A stretch of 64,000 nt of DNA from Pseudobutyrivibrio sp. GTDB taxonomy: Bacteria > Bacillota > Clostridia > Lachnospirales > Lachnospiraceae. The notes under the pieces were generated by a model. It had not been told where the DNA came from. It saw only the letters and a program-made list of their open reading frames with translations, and did no database searches. The DNA lies in the NCBI RefSeq assembly GCF_015057185.1, contig NZ_SVEV01000001.1:124001-188000 (forward strand), given 5' to 3'. A program made the translations under genes and the position numbers. Positions 43,565 to 52,881 of the stretch are shown here, piece after piece; position 1 is the first letter of the stretch, and each line of letters starts with the position of its first letter.

Positions 43565-45580
43565 ATTTAAGGTAGACCTAAGTTCTAGATGATTATCTAA
43601 GCTTGGGTCTTCTTTTATAATTTCGTCTACATCCGAAGAAGCAAGCTCAAGTTCATCAGCATCTTGATAAATATCAGCTATTTTAAAGCTAAATTCACCA
43701 CTTTGTCTTACGCCAAACATATCACCTGGACCTCTTAATTTCAAATCTTCTCTAGCAATCAAAAATCCATCATTAGATTTCAGCATAATATTAAGTCTTT
43801 CAGATTCATGATTATCATTACTAGAGTTCATGAGAATGCAATAACTCTGGGCATCTCCTCGCCCTACTCTGCCTCGCAGCTGATGAAGAGCCGCTAGACC
43901 AAATCGATTGGCATTTTCAATCATCATAACTGTAGCATTAGGTACATTTACTCCAACCTCTACAACAGTTGTAGAAACCAAGATTTGAGTTTCGCCCTTT
44001 GCAAATTCCGCCATAACCTGATTCTTTTCTGTCGGCTTCATTTTTCCGTGCAAAACGCCAATTGAATATTTCTCTTTAAAGACCTCTTTAATTTTCTTAC
44101 TGTAATCTATAACATTTTGAGCCTCAGTTGTTTCAGAGGCCTCAACCAAAGGACAAATAATGTAAACCTGATGCCCCTTTTCTATCTCATCAGAAACAAA
44201 TTTGTAGGCTGTTTTGCGCATGCTTTCTTTTATAACACAGGTTTTAATAGGCAATCTATTTGCTGGAAGCTCTTTGATTGCCGAAACATGCATATTTCCG
44301 TAAAGAATCATCGCAAGAGTTCTCGGAATAGGCGTAGCAGACATAACAATTATATGAGGATGATTTCCCTTTGAAGAAAGCTTATCACGCTGCTGAACTC
44401 CAAATCGATGCTGCTCATCAGTAATTACAAGAGCAAGATTCCCAAATTCACGTCCTTCTGATATCAATGCATGGGTTCCTATAATCAAACACTTTTCATT
44501 TTCGTCAACAAGCTTCTGCATGGCTTTCTTTTCGGAAGCCTTCATCGAGCCAGTAAATAATGCAACTGGGATATCAAATTCCGAATCATCGATCCAGTTT
44601 TTAAAGCTTTCGTAATGTTGTTTGGCCAGTACTTCAGTAGGTGCCATAATAGCAGCCTGATATCCAGATAAAGCAACATCTAGCATAGCTAAAAAAGCTA
44701 CTATAGTTTTTCCTGAGCCTACATCACCTTGAATTAATCTTTGAGAAATATAATCGCCTGTTAAGTCATCAATAATATCACTCAAAACCTTATTCTGATC
44801 ACCAGTCAATTTAAACGCCAATTTTTCTTTGAATAAATCAGTTTCTGGATGATGAGTGATTGAAAATGTATTTTCAAAGGATACACCTTTGTTTTCTTGC
44901 AAACGAGAATTCAATATAAAAAAGAACATTTCCTCATATGCAAGACGCCTTCTAGCTTTAACAAGTGAATCAAAATCACTAGGAAAATGATAAGTATACA
45001 CTGCTTTAGAATAACTCATAAAATTATTCTTTGCTTCTATTTCAGCAGGAAGCCTATTATCATTTAAGCTACAATGTTCAAAGGCTGTTTTGACAGATTT
45101 TAAAACCGTATTATTGCTAAGCCCTTTTGTCAAATGGTAAATAGGCTGGATTTCTTTTCTTAATTCCTCGTACTTTTGTGTGTCAAATATTTGTGGTTGA
45201 GAAATCTTATATCTACCATTATCAAAAATCAATCTGCCATAGAAAATATATATTTTCCCAGGTTCCATGGAACTTTTAAGATAATTGGAGTTAAACCACA
45301 CTAAGTCTACAGGAATATTCTCACAAAAGGCTGTAGCCGAAAGCACATCGATTCGACTTTTCGACCTAAATGCCTTTGGGGAAGTTTTTATCCTTCCATT
45401 TATACTCACTAGCGAATTAACCAAATCTTTATTAGGCAATTGAGGCTTAGGATAAACTAAATAGGTGCGCGGAAAAAAAAGGAGTATATCCTCAATGGTA
45501 TATACTCCTAACTTATTCAATAATTTAGTTGTCTTTTCTCCAACGCCCTTTATAGTGTCAATTGGTGACAACAATTCCAT
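43532..45580 (-). CDS. recG: ATP-dependent DNA helicase RecG
   Basis: 682 residues. N-terminal wedge/OB domain, Walker A LIQGDVGSGKTIVAFLA, DEQH box VITDEQHRFGVQQ, MSATPIPRTLA, and the RecG-specific C-terminal GGRGP-like REDLKLRGPGDMFG. It regresses stalled replication forks. It follows yloV after an 88-base intercistronic region with two hairpins and a possible pseudoknot close to the weak AAGG ribosome binding site. Confidence 0.96.
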   Translation of the reverse strand: MELLSPIDTIKGVGEKTTKLLNKLGVYTIEDILLFFPRTYLVYPKPQLPNKDLVNSLVSINGRIKTSPKAFRSKSRIDVLSATAFCENIPVDLVWFNSNYLKSSMEPGKIYIFYGRLIFDNGRYKISQPQIFDTQKYEELRKEIQPIYHLTKGLSNNTVLKSVKTAFEHCSLNDNRLPAEIEAKNNFMSYSKAVYTYHFPSDFDSLVKARRRLAYEEMFFFILNSRLQENKGVSFENTFSITHHPETDLFKEKLAFKLTGDQNKVLSDIIDDLTGDYISQRLIQGDVGSGKTIVAFLAMLDVALSGYQAAIMAPTEVLAKQHYESFKNWIDDSEFDIPVALFTGSMKASEKKAMQKLVDENEKCLIIGTHALISEGREFGNLALVITDEQHRFGVQQRDKLSSKGNHPHIIVMSATPIPRTLAMILYGNMHVSAIKELPANRLPIKTCVIKESMRKTAYKFVSDEIEKGHQVYIICPLVEASETTEAQNVIDYSKKIKEVFKEKYSIGVLHGKMKPTEKNQVMAEFAKGETQILVSTTVVEVGVNVPNATVMMIENANRFGLAALHQLRGRVGRGDAQSYCILMNSSNDNHESERLNIMLKSNDGFLIAREDLKLRGPGDMFGVRQSGEFSFKIADIYQDADELELASSDVDEIIKEDPSLDNHLELRSTLNLFLANQFYVL

Positions 45581-45595
45581 TTAATGTGCCTTGCC

Positions 45596-45639
45596 GCAGG
45601 CATGGTGCCAATCTATGACTTGCCTGCAATGTCATAGAT
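45596..45639 (-). promoter_or_regulatory. Possible H-type RNA pseudoknot before recG
   Basis: On the minus strand, stem 1 is ATCTATGAC (45639-45631) with GTCATAGAT (45619-45611), 9 perfect bp. Its loop holds GCAGGCA (45627-45621), which can pair with TGCCTGC (45602-45596) downstream, 7 bp. The linkers of 3, 1 and 8 bases suit an H-type fold. The AAGG ribosome binding site begins 3 bases after the second stem. Confidence 0.55.
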
Positions 45640-45640
45640 T

Positions 45641-45668
45641 CAATTTTAAAAGATTACTTTTAAAATTG
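45641..45668 (-). other. 12-bp AU-rich hairpin after yloV
   Basis: On the minus strand CAATTTTAAAAG (45668-45657) pairs perfectly with CTTTTAAAATTG (45652-45641), loop of 4. It starts directly after the yloV stop codon. The absence of a following T run and the mixed stem make it more likely a processing or stability element than a terminator. Confidence 0.5.
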
Positions 45669-47186
45669 TTACTCCACAGAAACAATATAGGCATAAACAG
45701 CCTGACCACCCTCAGAAATCTCAACTTCTAAGTCTGGATATTTCTCCTGGATAGCATTACCAAGAGCCTCTGCCTGTGCCTGATCACTACCCTCGCCCCA
45801 ATAAATTGAGACAACAGAAGAATCTTCAGATACCATCTGATCAATCATTTCTTTAAACGCAACATTAATATCTGCATTTACAGAAAGAAGTCCAGAATCA
45901 CCCATACCCATCCAGTCGTTGTTTTTGATTTCCTTATTGTCAATCATTGTATCACGGACTGCATAAGTAACTTGTCCTGTTTTAACATTAGCAATCTCTT
46001 CGCACATTGCTGCTTCGTTATCTTCAACGCTAGCATCAGCCGCAAATGAAATAAGAGCTGTAATTCCCTGAGGAATAGTCTTTGTAGGAATAACTACGAT
46101 TTTCTTATCCTCACAAATTGCAGCTGCCTGATTAGCAGCAAGAATAATGTTTTTGTTGTTTGGAAGAACAAAAACAGTCTTTGCGTTAACCTTTGCTACA
46201 GCGCTAAGAATATCGTCTGTACTAGGATTCATAGTCTGTCCACCAGGAATCATATAATCGCAGCCAAGCTCTGTAAAGATATTTGTAAGCCCCTCACCAG
46301 TAGCGATAGAAACGAATCCCATCTCTTTAGCTGGCTCAGTGAAAGCTGGCTTTGACTCTGATTCAAGTGCTGGTGCATCAGCTCCATCCTCAGTAATAGT
46401 AATGTCAGAAATCTCGCCTACACCAATTTTTTCAAGCTTTGCCTTGATTTCTTTAAGCTGATATGAAGCAAGTGGTGCATCTGACTCAACAATAAATTCA
46501 ACTGTATATTTAGATTTTGATGGCTTTGAAACAGTGATTTCAGCTGCTTCAAGAGTATAATCAACTTCCTTGCCAATAAGAGCATCATAAGCGCCCTGAA
46601 GTACACATACAAGTCCCTGTCCGCCTGAGTCAACAACACCTGCCTGCTTTAATACAGGAAGCATATCTGGAGTCTTAGCAAGAACTGCCTCAGCCTCAGC
46701 AATAACTGCCTCAGCAAACTCTACAATATCAGTTGTCTTTCCCTTCATAGAAGCTGCCTTGTCAGCTGCGCCCTTTGCAACAGTAAGAATTGTACCTTCC
46801 TTTGGCTGCATTACAGCTTTGTATGCTGTCTGTGTAGCTTTCTCAAAAGCCTCACAAAGGATATCTACTGTAACCTCATCATAGTTTCCCATGACCTTTG
46901 TAAGTCCACGGAAAAGCTGAGAAAGAATAACACCAGAGTTACCTCTAGCTCCTCTTAAAGAGCCGGAAGAAATAGCCTTAGCTAATGTCTTCATGTCAGG
47001 ATTATTAAGCTCTGCAACTGCATTAGCTGCAGACATAATAGTCATTGTCATATTTGTACCCGTGTCTCCATCAGGAACAGGGAATACATTCAACTCATTA
47101 ATCCATTCTTTTTTAGCCTCGAGATTCTTTGCTCCCGAAAGAAACATCTTTGCTAACAAAGACGCATCAATAGTTTGGATCTCCAC
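45669..47186 (-). CDS. DAK2-domain protein YloV (fatty-acid kinase FakA-like)
   Basis: 505 residues. N-terminal Dak2 nucleotide-binding domain with PVPDGDTGTNMTMTI and GSLRGARGNSGVILSQL, a middle region, and a C-terminal FakA-type segment. In Staphylococcus the homologue FakA phosphorylates fatty acids held by FakB. No fakB-like gene is in the window. Gene order rpmB-yloU-yloV-recG matches Bacillus. Confidence 0.92.
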   Translation of the reverse strand: MEIQTIDASLLAKMFLSGAKNLEAKKEWINELNVFPVPDGDTGTNMTMTIMSAANAVAELNNPDMKTLAKAISSGSLRGARGNSGVILSQLFRGLTKVMGNYDEVTVDILCEAFEKATQTAYKAVMQPKEGTILTVAKGAADKAASMKGKTTDIVEFAEAVIAEAEAVLAKTPDMLPVLKQAGVVDSGGQGLVCVLQGAYDALIGKEVDYTLEAAEITVSKPSKSKYTVEFIVESDAPLASYQLKEIKAKLEKIGVGEISDITITEDGADAPALESESKPAFTEPAKEMGFVSIATGEGLTNIFTELGCDYMIPGGQTMNPSTDDILSAVAKVNAKTVFVLPNNKNIILAANQAAAICEDKKIVVIPTKTIPQGITALISFAADASVEDNEAAMCEEIANVKTGQVTYAVRDTMIDNKEIKNNDWMGMGDSGLLSVNADINVAFKEMIDQMVSEDSSVVSIYWGEGSDQAQAEALGNAIQEKYPDLEVEISEGGQAVYAYIVSVE

Positions 47187-47200
47187 TATAAATTGCCTCC

Positions 47201-47560
47201 TTAGTCTATAACTCTTACGCCTTCAACGTAAATGTTGATGGTATCTACAGTTAAACCTGTAAATGAAGATACCTTGAACTTAACTGTTTCAATGAGATTC
47301 TCTGCCACAGCCTCGATGCTAACACCATATGAAACAATAACATGAAAATCAATAGAAATAGAATTATCTTCAGAGATATTTACACTAATTCCATGATTCA
47401 AATAATCTTTTTTAAGTAGCTTAACCAAGCCGTCCTTCATATTAACAGCTGCCATACCAACAATGCCGAAGCATTCAACAGCAACCGAACCAGCATAGGT
47501 CGCAATTACATCTGTGTCTATAACTATCTTACCAAGCTCTGTTTCCATTTGACCTTGCAT
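47201..47560 (-). CDS. Asp23/Gls24 family protein YloU
   Basis: 119 residues from ATG at 47560 (GGAGG 9 bases upstream). GKIVIDTDVIATYAGSVAVE and GFVGM-like CFGIVGMAAVNMKDG, then VSSFTGLTVDTINIYVEGVR, match the Asp23 (YloU/AmaP-related) family linked to the envelope. It starts the yloU-yloV-recG unit. Confidence 0.93.
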   Translation of the reverse strand: MQGQMETELGKIVIDTDVIATYAGSVAVECFGIVGMAAVNMKDGLVKLLKKDYLNHGISVNISEDNSISIDFHVIVSYGVSIEAVAENLIETVKFKVSSFTGLTVDTINIYVEGVRVID

Positions 47561-47603
47561 AAAACTTAACCTCCAAATTCGCATATTTTGTCATGATATG
47601 AGA

Positions 47604-47609
47604 ATTATA
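47604..47609 (-). promoter_or_regulatory. Possible -10 element for yloU
   Basis: TATAAT on the minus strand (47609-47604), about 44 bases before the yloU start and close to the rpmB terminator. No good -35 is present at 17 bases. Confidence 0.4.
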
Positions 47610-47620
47610 CACTAATCATG

Positions 47621-47655
47621 GTAAAAATAAAAGCCACCCTTTCGAGTGACTTTCA
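47621..47655 (-). terminator. Terminator after rpmB
   Basis: On the minus strand AAAGTCACTC (47653-47644) pairs with GGGTGGCTTT (47639-47630) using G-U pairs that form only on this strand, with TTCG-type loop and a following TATTTTTAC. Confidence 0.75.
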
Positions 47656-47668
47656 ATATCGTGTAAGA

Positions 47669-47854
47669 TTAAGCACGCTCAACCTTGCCAGAACGTAAAC
47701 AAGAAGTACATACATATAACTTCTTAGGTGTTCCATTCACATTACACTTAACGGACTTCACATTAGACTTCCACATATGATTGGATCTTCTATGAGAATG
47801 GCTCACATTGTTACCGAAATGAGCGCCTTTTCCACAAACTGCACATTTTGCCAT
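47669..47854 (-). CDS. rpmB: 50S ribosomal protein L28, zinc-binding form
   Basis: 61 residues. MAKCAVCGKGAHFGNNVSHS and YVCTSCLRSGK provide the two CxxC pairs of the zinc-type (C+) L28. GGAGGTGCAATC precedes ATG, behind a strong promoter. Confidence 0.97.
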   Translation of the reverse strand: MAKCAVCGKGAHFGNNVSHSHRRSNHMWKSNVKSVKCNVNGTPKKLYVCTSCLRSGKVERA

Positions 47855-47915
47855 GATTGCACCTCCTTGTAAATTATTTCAAAAAACCAAGTGTGCGATT
47901 TTTCGCAACAAATGG

Positions 47916-47944
47916 ATTATAGCAAAGCAAATTAGAAATTGCAA
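47916..47944 (-). promoter_or_regulatory. SigA-type promoter of rpmB
   Basis: On the minus strand TTGCAA (47944-47939), 17-base spacer, TATAAT (47921-47916). The leader that follows contains the small hairpin GCGA-AAAA-TCGC. Confidence 0.8.
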
Positions 47945-47959
47945 TGACTTTTTATAGAA

Positions 47960-49387
47960 TTATTCAAAATAAGCCTCAAAAACTTTGGAAGCAAGAGGTG
48001 CTGCATATTTGCTACCATATCCTGCACTCTCCATAATTACAGCAACAGCCAGCTTTTTGCCATTATCTCCCACTGCATAACCAACAAACCAAGAATGAGT
48101 AACACTTTTATTTTCGGAATATTCTGCCGTTCCAGTTTTGCCGTAAACAGTTAAATCTCCAAAATCCACTTTCTCAGCAGTTCCTTCTTCTACAACAGCT
48201 GCCATGTAGCTTTGTAGCAGTTCTGCTTCTTCTGAAGAAATCAATTGACCGTATTCAACAGGCTCTGTCTTACTGACCTCTGTTCCATCAGTACTAACTA
48301 TTTTGTCCGCCATATATGGTTCCATAAGTACACCATCATTAGCAATGGCAGAAACAAGCATACACATATGTAGTGGTGAAACCGTTGTATCCCCTTGTCC
48401 TATGGCAGTTTGAGCCACTATAGTATCAGAGGTACTACTATCTATTTTAAAGCTGGACTTTTTAGTAGATTCAAGCATTGTAGGTAATGTTTCATTAAAC
48501 AAAAGCTCCTCTGCTGTATCTACAAATTCTTGCCTGTCTAGATTAATTCCTATATATGCATATGCACTGTTACAAGAATTAGAAAAAGCTTTTAATAAGT
48601 CTTCTGTGCCATGGGATTTATTTCCACTACAGTGAATTTTATAATCATCAACGTTAATAGAGCCTGAGCATTTATAATTAAACTCAGAATCGCCGTCATT
48701 GGCCCTTAGATAAGCAATAGTTGTGACAATTTTAAATGTAGAGCCAGGCGGATATGTTCCTTGTATAGCTCTATTTACCAAGGATGATTTGTTATTGGTA
48801 GAATCGGTTATGTCATCCCAATACTCAGCAATAGTATTAGGATCATAATCTGGTTTTGATACCATAGCAATTATTTTTCCTGTATCTGGTTCTATGGCAA
48901 TAACAGCGCCATCATACATTCCAAGTCCATCAAAAGCTGCCAACTGGGTATTGTAATCAAAGGTTGTATATAAATTATCACCAGGATTTTTCACACCAGC
49001 CAGATTATTATCTATTTGATCAGAAAGCTCAATATTTGATTTCAGTAGGTCAAATGTATATTGTGCTTCTAGACCTGCCATACCTTTATTTACATATCCA
49101 ACAGCATGACAAAAAAGCCTATCATCAGGATATACTCTGATTTCATTGCCCTCTTCGTCTGTTTTGGTTTCGGCAATAACAGTTCCATCCGATGTATAAA
49201 TGCTACCTCGCTTTACATCTTCAGAAAAAACTGAAAATCTAGAATTATAAGCATTGTATATAAAGTCCTTGGAACCTTTATTTACATACATAACAAAGTA
49301 TCCAATCATAGCTCCAAATACAATTACAAAGAAAGCTGCAACTATATATATTTCTTTTCTGATTATTTTCTTTTTATTACCTTGCAT
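47960..49387 (-). CDS. Class B penicillin-binding protein (transpeptidase), short type
   Basis: 476 residues from ATG at 49387, which overlaps the RodA/FtsW gene by 11 bases. One membrane segment (~12-34), a short N-terminal region, then the transpeptidase domain with S216 in PPGSTFK, SCN in FSNSCNSAY and KTG in GKTGTAEY. There is no large dimerisation domain, as in PbpA of actinobacteria. With the coupled SEDS protein it forms a glycan-polymerising/crosslinking pair in division, elongation or sporulation; which one is not decidable. Confidence 0.9.
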   Translation of the reverse strand: MQGNKKKIIRKEIYIVAAFFVIVFGAMIGYFVMYVNKGSKDFIYNAYNSRFSVFSEDVKRGSIYTSDGTVIAETKTDEEGNEIRVYPDDRLFCHAVGYVNKGMAGLEAQYTFDLLKSNIELSDQIDNNLAGVKNPGDNLYTTFDYNTQLAAFDGLGMYDGAVIAIEPDTGKIIAMVSKPDYDPNTIAEYWDDITDSTNNKSSLVNRAIQGTYPPGSTFKIVTTIAYLRANDGDSEFNYKCSGSINVDDYKIHCSGNKSHGTEDLLKAFSNSCNSAYAYIGINLDRQEFVDTAEELLFNETLPTMLESTKKSSFKIDSSTSDTIVAQTAIGQGDTTVSPLHMCMLVSAIANDGVLMEPYMADKIVSTDGTEVSKTEPVEYGQLISSEEAELLQSYMAAVVEEGTAEKVDFGDLTVYGKTGTAEYSENKSVTHSWFVGYAVGDNGKKLAVAVIMESAGYGSKYAAPLASKVFEAYFE

Positions 49388-50720
49388 GTCTACCTCTATG
49401 ATGTACTCGTTCCCTGTATAATTCATTTGATGTTAAAACAATCATAAGCGATACCGTAAGAGATACCAAAGAATTGGAACCATAACTAATAAAAGGAAGG
49501 GTTACGCCTGTAGAAGGAATAAATTTAGTCACTCCTCCAATGTTTAATATGGCTTGAACCGCAAAAATAATTGCTGTTCCACAATCTACGAGCATGTAGT
49601 AGCTATTAGTACATTTAAATGCCATATTAAAAAGCATTATAACCGTTGCACAAAAACACAGGATTAAGCACACCCCTACTAGGGCTCCCATTTCTTCTGA
49701 AATGGCTGCAAAAATAAAATCATTAGTTACAACAGGAATTTTATTTGGCATCCCTTTATTAAGCCCAGAGCCTAGCCATCCTCCTGTACCAATGGCAAAT
49801 AAAGACTGTGATATTTGGTAGCCCTTATCGTCAATAACAGAAAGTGGATCTGACCATGCCAAAAATCTAGTTTGAATATGTGGGAATAAATTATACGCCA
49901 AAATGCCACCGATAAATGCAGCTCCAAGCTCAACAGATAAGACTATATAGTTTTTGTAAGCAATAAATACTACAAACACATAACATACTGCAAATATCAA
50001 GGCCATACCTAAATCTCTAGATAAAACCAAAAGAAGTACATGGATAGCTGTTCCAAGAGTGGCAATTAAAAGCCCTCTAAAATCCTTGTAGTTAGCTATA
50101 CAAGCACTTATAAATAAAACAAATGTTATCTTTACAAATTCACTAGGCTGAAACCTGAGACTCCCTATTGCCAAAGATAGCTTTGCACCATTTTCAACCT
50201 GCCCCATAAAGGCTACTAAGGATAATAATAGGATTCCAATTATCGCAAAATAGAACACAAATCGTTCTATCATAACTATTTTTTTCACAAGAATTACTAC
50301 AGCTACAGCAATTACAAGCGCAAAAATAAGTGACATAAACTGTTTAACTGCAAGACTAATTTTTAAACGCTCAAGGGTAACAATGCCCATGGCCACAAAC
50401 AGAAAGCAATTATTAATTAGTCCCTTTGAAATAAAATGCTCTTCATTTGTAAATACATTAATAATTATCGAAAATACGATATAAAAGATTATAAGTCCTG
50501 CAAACAAAAACCAAACAGTAGCATCCTCCTTGGCCATATAAAGAACTATGGAAGCGTTAACCAAAAAGAGCACCAGCATTACAGCTTGAATGGTGGCTAA
50601 AACACTTGCAACTACTTCATTTAATTTATATTCAAACATTTGAAATAAATCTATTACGGCAAATACAACAATGAATACGAGTATTGTAATACGTGAAAAG
50701 GATGTAATAACATTTAGCAA
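49377..50720 (-). CDS. SEDS peptidoglycan glycosyltransferase (FtsW/RodA/SpoVE family)
   Basis: 447 residues with about ten or more membrane segments. Family motifs: GSLRFQPSEFVKITFVL (lipid II polymerase site), LGMALIFAVCYVFVVFIAY, and VGVCLILCFC ... PFISYGSNSLVSLTVSL with the conserved PFISYG. It polymerises lipid II. Its partner PBP follows immediately. Confidence 0.93.
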   Translation of the reverse strand: MLNVITSFSRITILVFIVVFAVIDLFQMFEYKLNEVVASVLATIQAVMLVLFLVNASIVLYMAKEDATVWFLFAGLIIFYIVFSIIINVFTNEEHFISKGLINNCFLFVAMGIVTLERLKISLAVKQFMSLIFALVIAVAVVILVKKIVMIERFVFYFAIIGILLLSLVAFMGQVENGAKLSLAIGSLRFQPSEFVKITFVLFISACIANYKDFRGLLIATLGTAIHVLLLVLSRDLGMALIFAVCYVFVVFIAYKNYIVLSVELGAAFIGGILAYNLFPHIQTRFLAWSDPLSVIDDKGYQISQSLFAIGTGGWLGSGLNKGMPNKIPVVTNDFIFAAISEEMGALVGVCLILCFCATVIMLFNMAFKCTNSYYMLVDCGTAIIFAVQAILNIGGVTKFIPSTGVTLPFISYGSNSLVSLTVSLMIVLTSNELYRERVHHRGRHAR

Positions 50721-50722
50721 AA

Positions 50723-52834
50723 CTACTCAACTCCTCTTTTTAAGTGACCTTTAGTATAGTTTTCTTTTGACAAAAAGCTTCCATTTTCAATGAATACTCT
50801 TTCGTATTCATCAAGAACTGTCTTAACTTCCTTAGCATTTTCGACTGTAAAGTCTAATCGATATTCTAAAACGCCAAGATTATCTAATTCTTTTTTAACA
50901 TCAAAAGCAAAATACTTCTTACTGTTATAAATTGTGTTATAGCAATATGTGCAATCACAGGCAACTGTAAGGTTTTCATTTTTTCGATCAACCAATGTAA
51001 TAACATCATTTGCCTTACGGCAGCCAAGGGTATTTTTAACCGTACAATTAGCAGTTACCATCATTGGAATACGAGAATAAACAATCATCTGAGTATTGTA
51101 ATTGTTTCGATGATTCATTTCCTTTAGTGATAACTCATATGGCATACAATTAAGTTTATATCCAAGCTTCTCGAAGCTGTTTATACTTCTGTTATTGAAG
51201 GTATAAATTCTATGATCAAGAATCATTTTATCCTTAGGGTAGCCTACAGACTCAAGGTATCCTAGCTGATCAAAGGAAGCAGCCAAAACGCCAGCGGCTC
51301 TAGAATCTATTTTTATATCAGGAATATATTCGCTTCTAAGCACCGTTGGAAGATAAACATATATCTGGCCCCTGAATTTATTATAGGCATCATCAAATAG
51401 CTGTTGTGGTACAGCAATTGCATCTACAAAACTATATTTTGAAACTGCATCAAGCTGTTCACCTGTTTTAACAGTGATAAAGCATCGGTTATTTGATGGA
51501 ATATTTCCAGCAGCTTTTAACTCCTCAAAAGGTAATACTGTCTTTGGAAGCTCCTTTAATGAAACTAATTCTGATAATTTATCAATCGCATCTCTTCTTG
51601 CATTTTTAATAGTTGATAATGGAATAAAAATATTGTCATCATAATCAACATTAATGCTATTAAGAGCAAAAGGAGTGTTACCTAAACCAGATGCTGCCTT
51701 AACAATATCTTCTTTTGTTGTAGGCTTATTTTGAGCTATTTGAACCTCTCCAAGCACCGATGTAAATTCATTTCCATTTTCGTCTATAAATTTAATAGTA
51801 AACGGTTGTCCTATTAATGCTTTTATATGGCAATCTACAGGTCTTTTTCTCTCAGAAATATCTACCTGTACATCGCCAACCTTTGTATGAGAAGGTGCCT
51901 CGAAGGTAATCATCTCTGGTCCATTATGTTTATGTAAATATAAATCAGTAAAACCACTACGATTACCAAAATCTAAAAGCTTTTTAATGTCCTCTTCTGT
52001 AACTTTATATCCTCGTTCACCCTTGTACAAAAATTGATCTAAATAATGGCGATATACAGAAACAACACCAGTAGCATATTCTATTTGTTTCATTCTTCCT
52101 TCAATTTTAAAGGAATTAACACCAGCCTTTATCATATCTGGCAGATAATTAATGGTACAAAAATCCTTTGGACTAAGTATATATTGTCCCTTTTTATTTA
52201 ATTTATTGCCATCTTTATCAAAGGCATCATAAGGCAAACGACATGGTTGTGCGCAACGTCCTCTATTTCCAGAACGCCCACCTAAAATAGATGACATCAA
52301 GCATTGACCTGAATAGCATACACATAGAGCTCCATGAATAAATGATTCAATTTCCAAATCAGGACACATCTGATGAATCTTTGAAATTTCATCAATCGAA
52401 ATTTCTCTAGCAGTAACTATTCTTTTGGCCCCTAGCTCTTCAAAAAATCTTGCGCCATAGCCAGTACACAAGCTAGCCTGCGTACTAATGTGTGTATGAG
52501 TATCTGGAAAATATTCTCTGATGAAATTAAACACGCCAAAGTCTTGAACTATAAAAGCATCGATTCCAGCCTCTACATAAGACTTTAGATATGGATATAA
52601 ATTCTTTTCTATTTCAGTATTTTTGAGAAGTGTATTAACTGTTAAATAAGCTCTAGCTCCATGAAGATGAGCATATTTAATAGCTTCCTGGGCCTCCTCT
52701 ATAGTGAAATTTTTGGCATATGCTCTGGCGCCAAATAAATCTCCACCGAAATAGACTGCATCTGCTCCCGCGTTAACTACTGCTTTAAAAATTTGTAAAT
52801 CACCAGCTGGCGATAATAATTCCAATTGATTCAT
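50723..52834 (-). CDS. U32 family peptidase, long form
   Basis: 703 residues from ATG at 52834 (AAAGGA upstream). LELLSPAGDLQIFKAVVNAG, GADAVYFGG, FIHGALCVCYSGQCLMSS, GGRSGNRGRCAQPCR and FKIEGRMKQIEY are the U32 signatures. Members of this family are tied to collagenase-type activity or, like RlhA/UbiUV-related proteins, to Fe-S hydroxylation; it also carries a C-terminal DUF3656-like part. Substrate unknown. Confidence 0.92.
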   Translation of the reverse strand: MNQLELLSPAGDLQIFKAVVNAGADAVYFGGDLFGARAYAKNFTIEEAQEAIKYAHLHGARAYLTVNTLLKNTEIEKNLYPYLKSYVEAGIDAFIVQDFGVFNFIREYFPDTHTHISTQASLCTGYGARFFEELGAKRIVTAREISIDEISKIHQMCPDLEIESFIHGALCVCYSGQCLMSSILGGRSGNRGRCAQPCRLPYDAFDKDGNKLNKKGQYILSPKDFCTINYLPDMIKAGVNSFKIEGRMKQIEYATGVVSVYRHYLDQFLYKGERGYKVTEEDIKKLLDFGNRSGFTDLYLHKHNGPEMITFEAPSHTKVGDVQVDISERKRPVDCHIKALIGQPFTIKFIDENGNEFTSVLGEVQIAQNKPTTKEDIVKAASGLGNTPFALNSINVDYDDNIFIPLSTIKNARRDAIDKLSELVSLKELPKTVLPFEELKAAGNIPSNNRCFITVKTGEQLDAVSKYSFVDAIAVPQQLFDDAYNKFRGQIYVYLPTVLRSEYIPDIKIDSRAAGVLAASFDQLGYLESVGYPKDKMILDHRIYTFNNRSINSFEKLGYKLNCMPYELSLKEMNHRNNYNTQMIVYSRIPMMVTANCTVKNTLGCRKANDVITLVDRKNENLTVACDCTYCYNTIYNSKKYFAFDVKKELDNLGVLEYRLDFTVENAKEVKTVLDEYERVFIENGSFLSKENYTKGHLKRGVE

Positions 52835-52881
52835 ATAATAATCCTTTATAAAAAAATTTAGAGCCCCAATCATGGGACTCT

